From the NCBI GenBank assembly GCA_964036045.1, contig OZ038386.1, positions 13,493,613-13,557,612 of the forward strand: a stretch of DNA of 64,000 bases, in the 5' to 3' direction. Made by a program: the position numbers and the translations under genes. Position 1 is the first letter of the stretch. Each line of letters starts with the position of its first letter. Source of the stretch: Eutreptiella sp. 'Long Island Sound 2002' (Eukaryota > Euglenozoa > Euglenophyceae > Eutreptiales > Eutreptiaceae). Under the pieces are notes generated by a model. The model ran no database searches, had not been told where the DNA came from, and saw nothing but the letters and a program-made list of their open reading frames with translations. Of the stretch, positions 62,368 to 64,000 are shown one piece after another.

Positions 62368-63283
62368 TGGTCGGTTCAGCAGATTTTCAATGAGTTGAGG
62401 TGGTGGCAGTGAGCGGGGGGGGGGGAGGGGTTCTGGGGGCTGGGGAGCGGGGGCGTCTCACGGCTCCACACTTTCAGGGGGGGTTTGGAGGCAAAAGCGG
62501 CCCATAAGAGAGAGGACCGCTGGTCGGTGCCCCGGACATCTGGTACTGAAATGAGGGCGGCGCCCTGGCCTTGGGCTGGACAAGGCTCATCGAGTGAAGC
62601 GACGTGGTTTCGCTGCCGAAATGCAGTAGATTTGGTTTGGGTGCGTAGAAATATTAACTCGGTACCGGAGAATGAAGGCGGAGAATGCCGGACGATGCGG
62701 CCTCGACGCTTCTCGGTCCCATCCACTGCAACCCCCTGCCCTCCCCTACCCCCCGTGGGTGCAGCTGGTGCAGATATTAGGGACTCTCCTCAGTGTCACG
62801 GGGCAGAGGCTGGGGGTTGGGCAACTGGGGGGAGTGGCAGGCCTATGGCTGAGCTTGCGAGGAGCCGTCTGGCACTCCAAATCAGGGATGTGCTTATCCA
62901 CGGGATGGGGGGCGGGGGGGGGGGGGGATCTTCATCTCGCGGACCCCCCGCCCTTCCAGGCCAAACTACGCACCCGCCCAAAATTTTTCCTCGAGGGAAA
63001 AATGAAGTTTTGAATAAAGAGCCAAGAATGAGAGGCCCGTTTTAGGTACACAAACTTTTTTTGGCCCTGATACCCATGCACCCATCCCCCCCACCCCCCG
63101 TCCCGTAGGCCGAACACTAAGCACAACCCTCCTCCAAATGCCGACTTTGGACCTCCATCAACTCACGAGGCCGCACTGCTCCGTGCCCCAGCCCCTGACC
63201 CACTTTCTGGCATGACTTGGCCCCGGTCCAGCGGCAGAGCCCCGGGGCTGCACGATCCGCACCGCCGTCCGGCGCCACGGCCC

Positions 63284-63366
63284 TTATGGACCACACTTGA
63301 TGACGTACACCCGATCCTTTTCGTAGACCGGGACGAAGAACTTGGCCCAGCCGTCGTCCGGAGAGC
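63284..63366 (-). CDS. Candidate terminal exon of a minus-strand gene
   Basis: The minus strand has CGCTCTGCTGGTTCAG| followed by SPDDGWAKFFVPVYEKDRVY and VIKCGP then TAA. The acceptor is reasonable and codon third positions are G/C-rich. The upstream exons would lie to the right (higher coordinates) and may be outside the window. The family is not recognised. Confidence 0.45.
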
Positions 63367-63464
63367 CTGAACCAGCAGAGCGTCAGTGGAAGTACGGCTG
63401 GGTGCCAAGCGGGGGCGGGGGCAGCGCTTTGCCTACGGGTGAGGGCAGAGATGAAGCCCAGGCC

Positions 63465-63945
63465 GCTGCGGCCGGTGCTCCTGCTGGTGTCGTTTCCGCG
63501 TTCGTGGAGCCCAGTGGTTGGTGTGCTGGGGCTGTGCTGGATGTGCCGTTTGCGCGTCAGCGCGCCCAGTAGTTGGCGCACTGGGTTTGTGCTGGTTGTT
63601 GTGGGGGTCGTTTGATTGCTTTTGCTGTCCACACACCTCCGTCCTCAGGCTGTGGCAGGGCTGGGCTGCTGGTGGAGTGCTGAGCACTGGTGTGTGCTTT
63701 GCTTGGGACGGTGTTACAGCCTGTGGCATTGCATTCCGCAGTTCCGTGCAAATACGCCCCCTGTGTGACCTTCCGTCGGGTGGCTGTTTCTTTACGGGGC
63801 CCTGGACAGTCGCCCGTTCTTCCCTTCGCATGTTGCGTCGGGTCGCTGCTTTCTGTCGGCCGCAGCGGTGGTGCTCTTGCTGGTGGCGTTTCCGCGTTCG
63901 CGGAGCCCAGTGGTTGGTGTGCCGGGGCTGTGCTGTGTCCTCCGT
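63465..63945 (+). repeat. Two ~75-bp direct copies about 395 bp apart
   Basis: GCTCCTGCTGGTGTCGTTTC ... GGAGCCCAGTGGTTGGTGTG at 63477-63552 closely matches 63872-63945. Intermediate CGTTTGCGCGTCAGCGCGCC-type text suggests further diverged copies, so this may be a higher-order repeat. Confidence 0.65.
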
Positions 63946-64000
63946 CCATGCCCATAGATTGGGCCTTAGATTGGCAAAATATGATGGAAAGGGCTTGAAG

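Overview
This window looks like nuclear DNA of a gene-poor, transposon-rich eukaryote, most likely a protist or alga. Three features support this: coding exons interrupted by GT-AG introns with pyrimidine-rich acceptors; an intronless, divergent kinesin motor gene; and intergenic DNA packed with microsatellites, minisatellites, runs of 10-18 C or G, and nested DNA transposons. No bacterial operon, rRNA or CRISPR array is visible. I cannot name the species.

Layout. 1-5.5 kb: GT-rich block, a small transposon (1089-1590), and a 50-60 bp minisatellite array interrupted by a poly-C/poly-G-capped element. 5.6-6.9 kb: kinesin. 7.5-10.1 kb: full-length DNA transposon with a DUF7869-like transposase gene; rearranged relics lie at 21.5-22.0 kb and 41.7-42.9 kb. 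11.8-12.2 kb: a non-autonomous hAT-like element (8-bp target duplication) carrying a nested element. 12.6-14.5 kb: probable non-LTR reverse-transcriptase remnant split by an element that carries Tudor-like and WW-like coding pieces. 16.2-17.7 kb: one element inserted into a copy of itself. 18.6-25.5 kb: a putative host gene with four phase-compatible exons and transposon-filled introns. 28-34 kb: a dense nest of small transposons. 35.0-36.3 kb: a two-exon SANT-domain gene whose intron holds a 21-bp minisatellite. 39.9-40.6 kb: a transposon carrying a Tudor-like ORF. 44.4-48.2 kb: a three-exon host gene with transposons in its introns. 48.5-50.4 kb: minus-strand candidate exons. 51.4-52.6 kb: remnant of a Ty3/gypsy chromodomain integrase and a Tudor-like ORF. 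53.8-58 kb: a visibly more AT-rich block with no recognisable gene. 58-64 kb: GC-rich sequence with G-run elements and a few candidate exons.

The main discovery is a set of small non-autonomous DNA elements with shared rules. One group starts with GGGGG (once GAGGG), ends with the complement, is flanked by 3-bp target duplications (AAA, AGG, TTG, CAT, ATT, AAA, ATG, CCA, AAT read directly), and carries 11-bp GC-rich iterons near both ends in the SAME orientation. One insertion has its empty site preserved in two paralogous sequences in this window. A second group is capped by about 12 C and 12 G and carries, near both ends and again in direct orientation, a module made of a TTGTCCAA-like box, a family-specific hairpin and a T-run. 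The hairpin stems differ between families but keep their pairing. No transposase for either group is recognisable here.

All coordinates and alignments were read by eye. Gene functions are stated only where motifs are visible, and exon joins are models that need transcript support.
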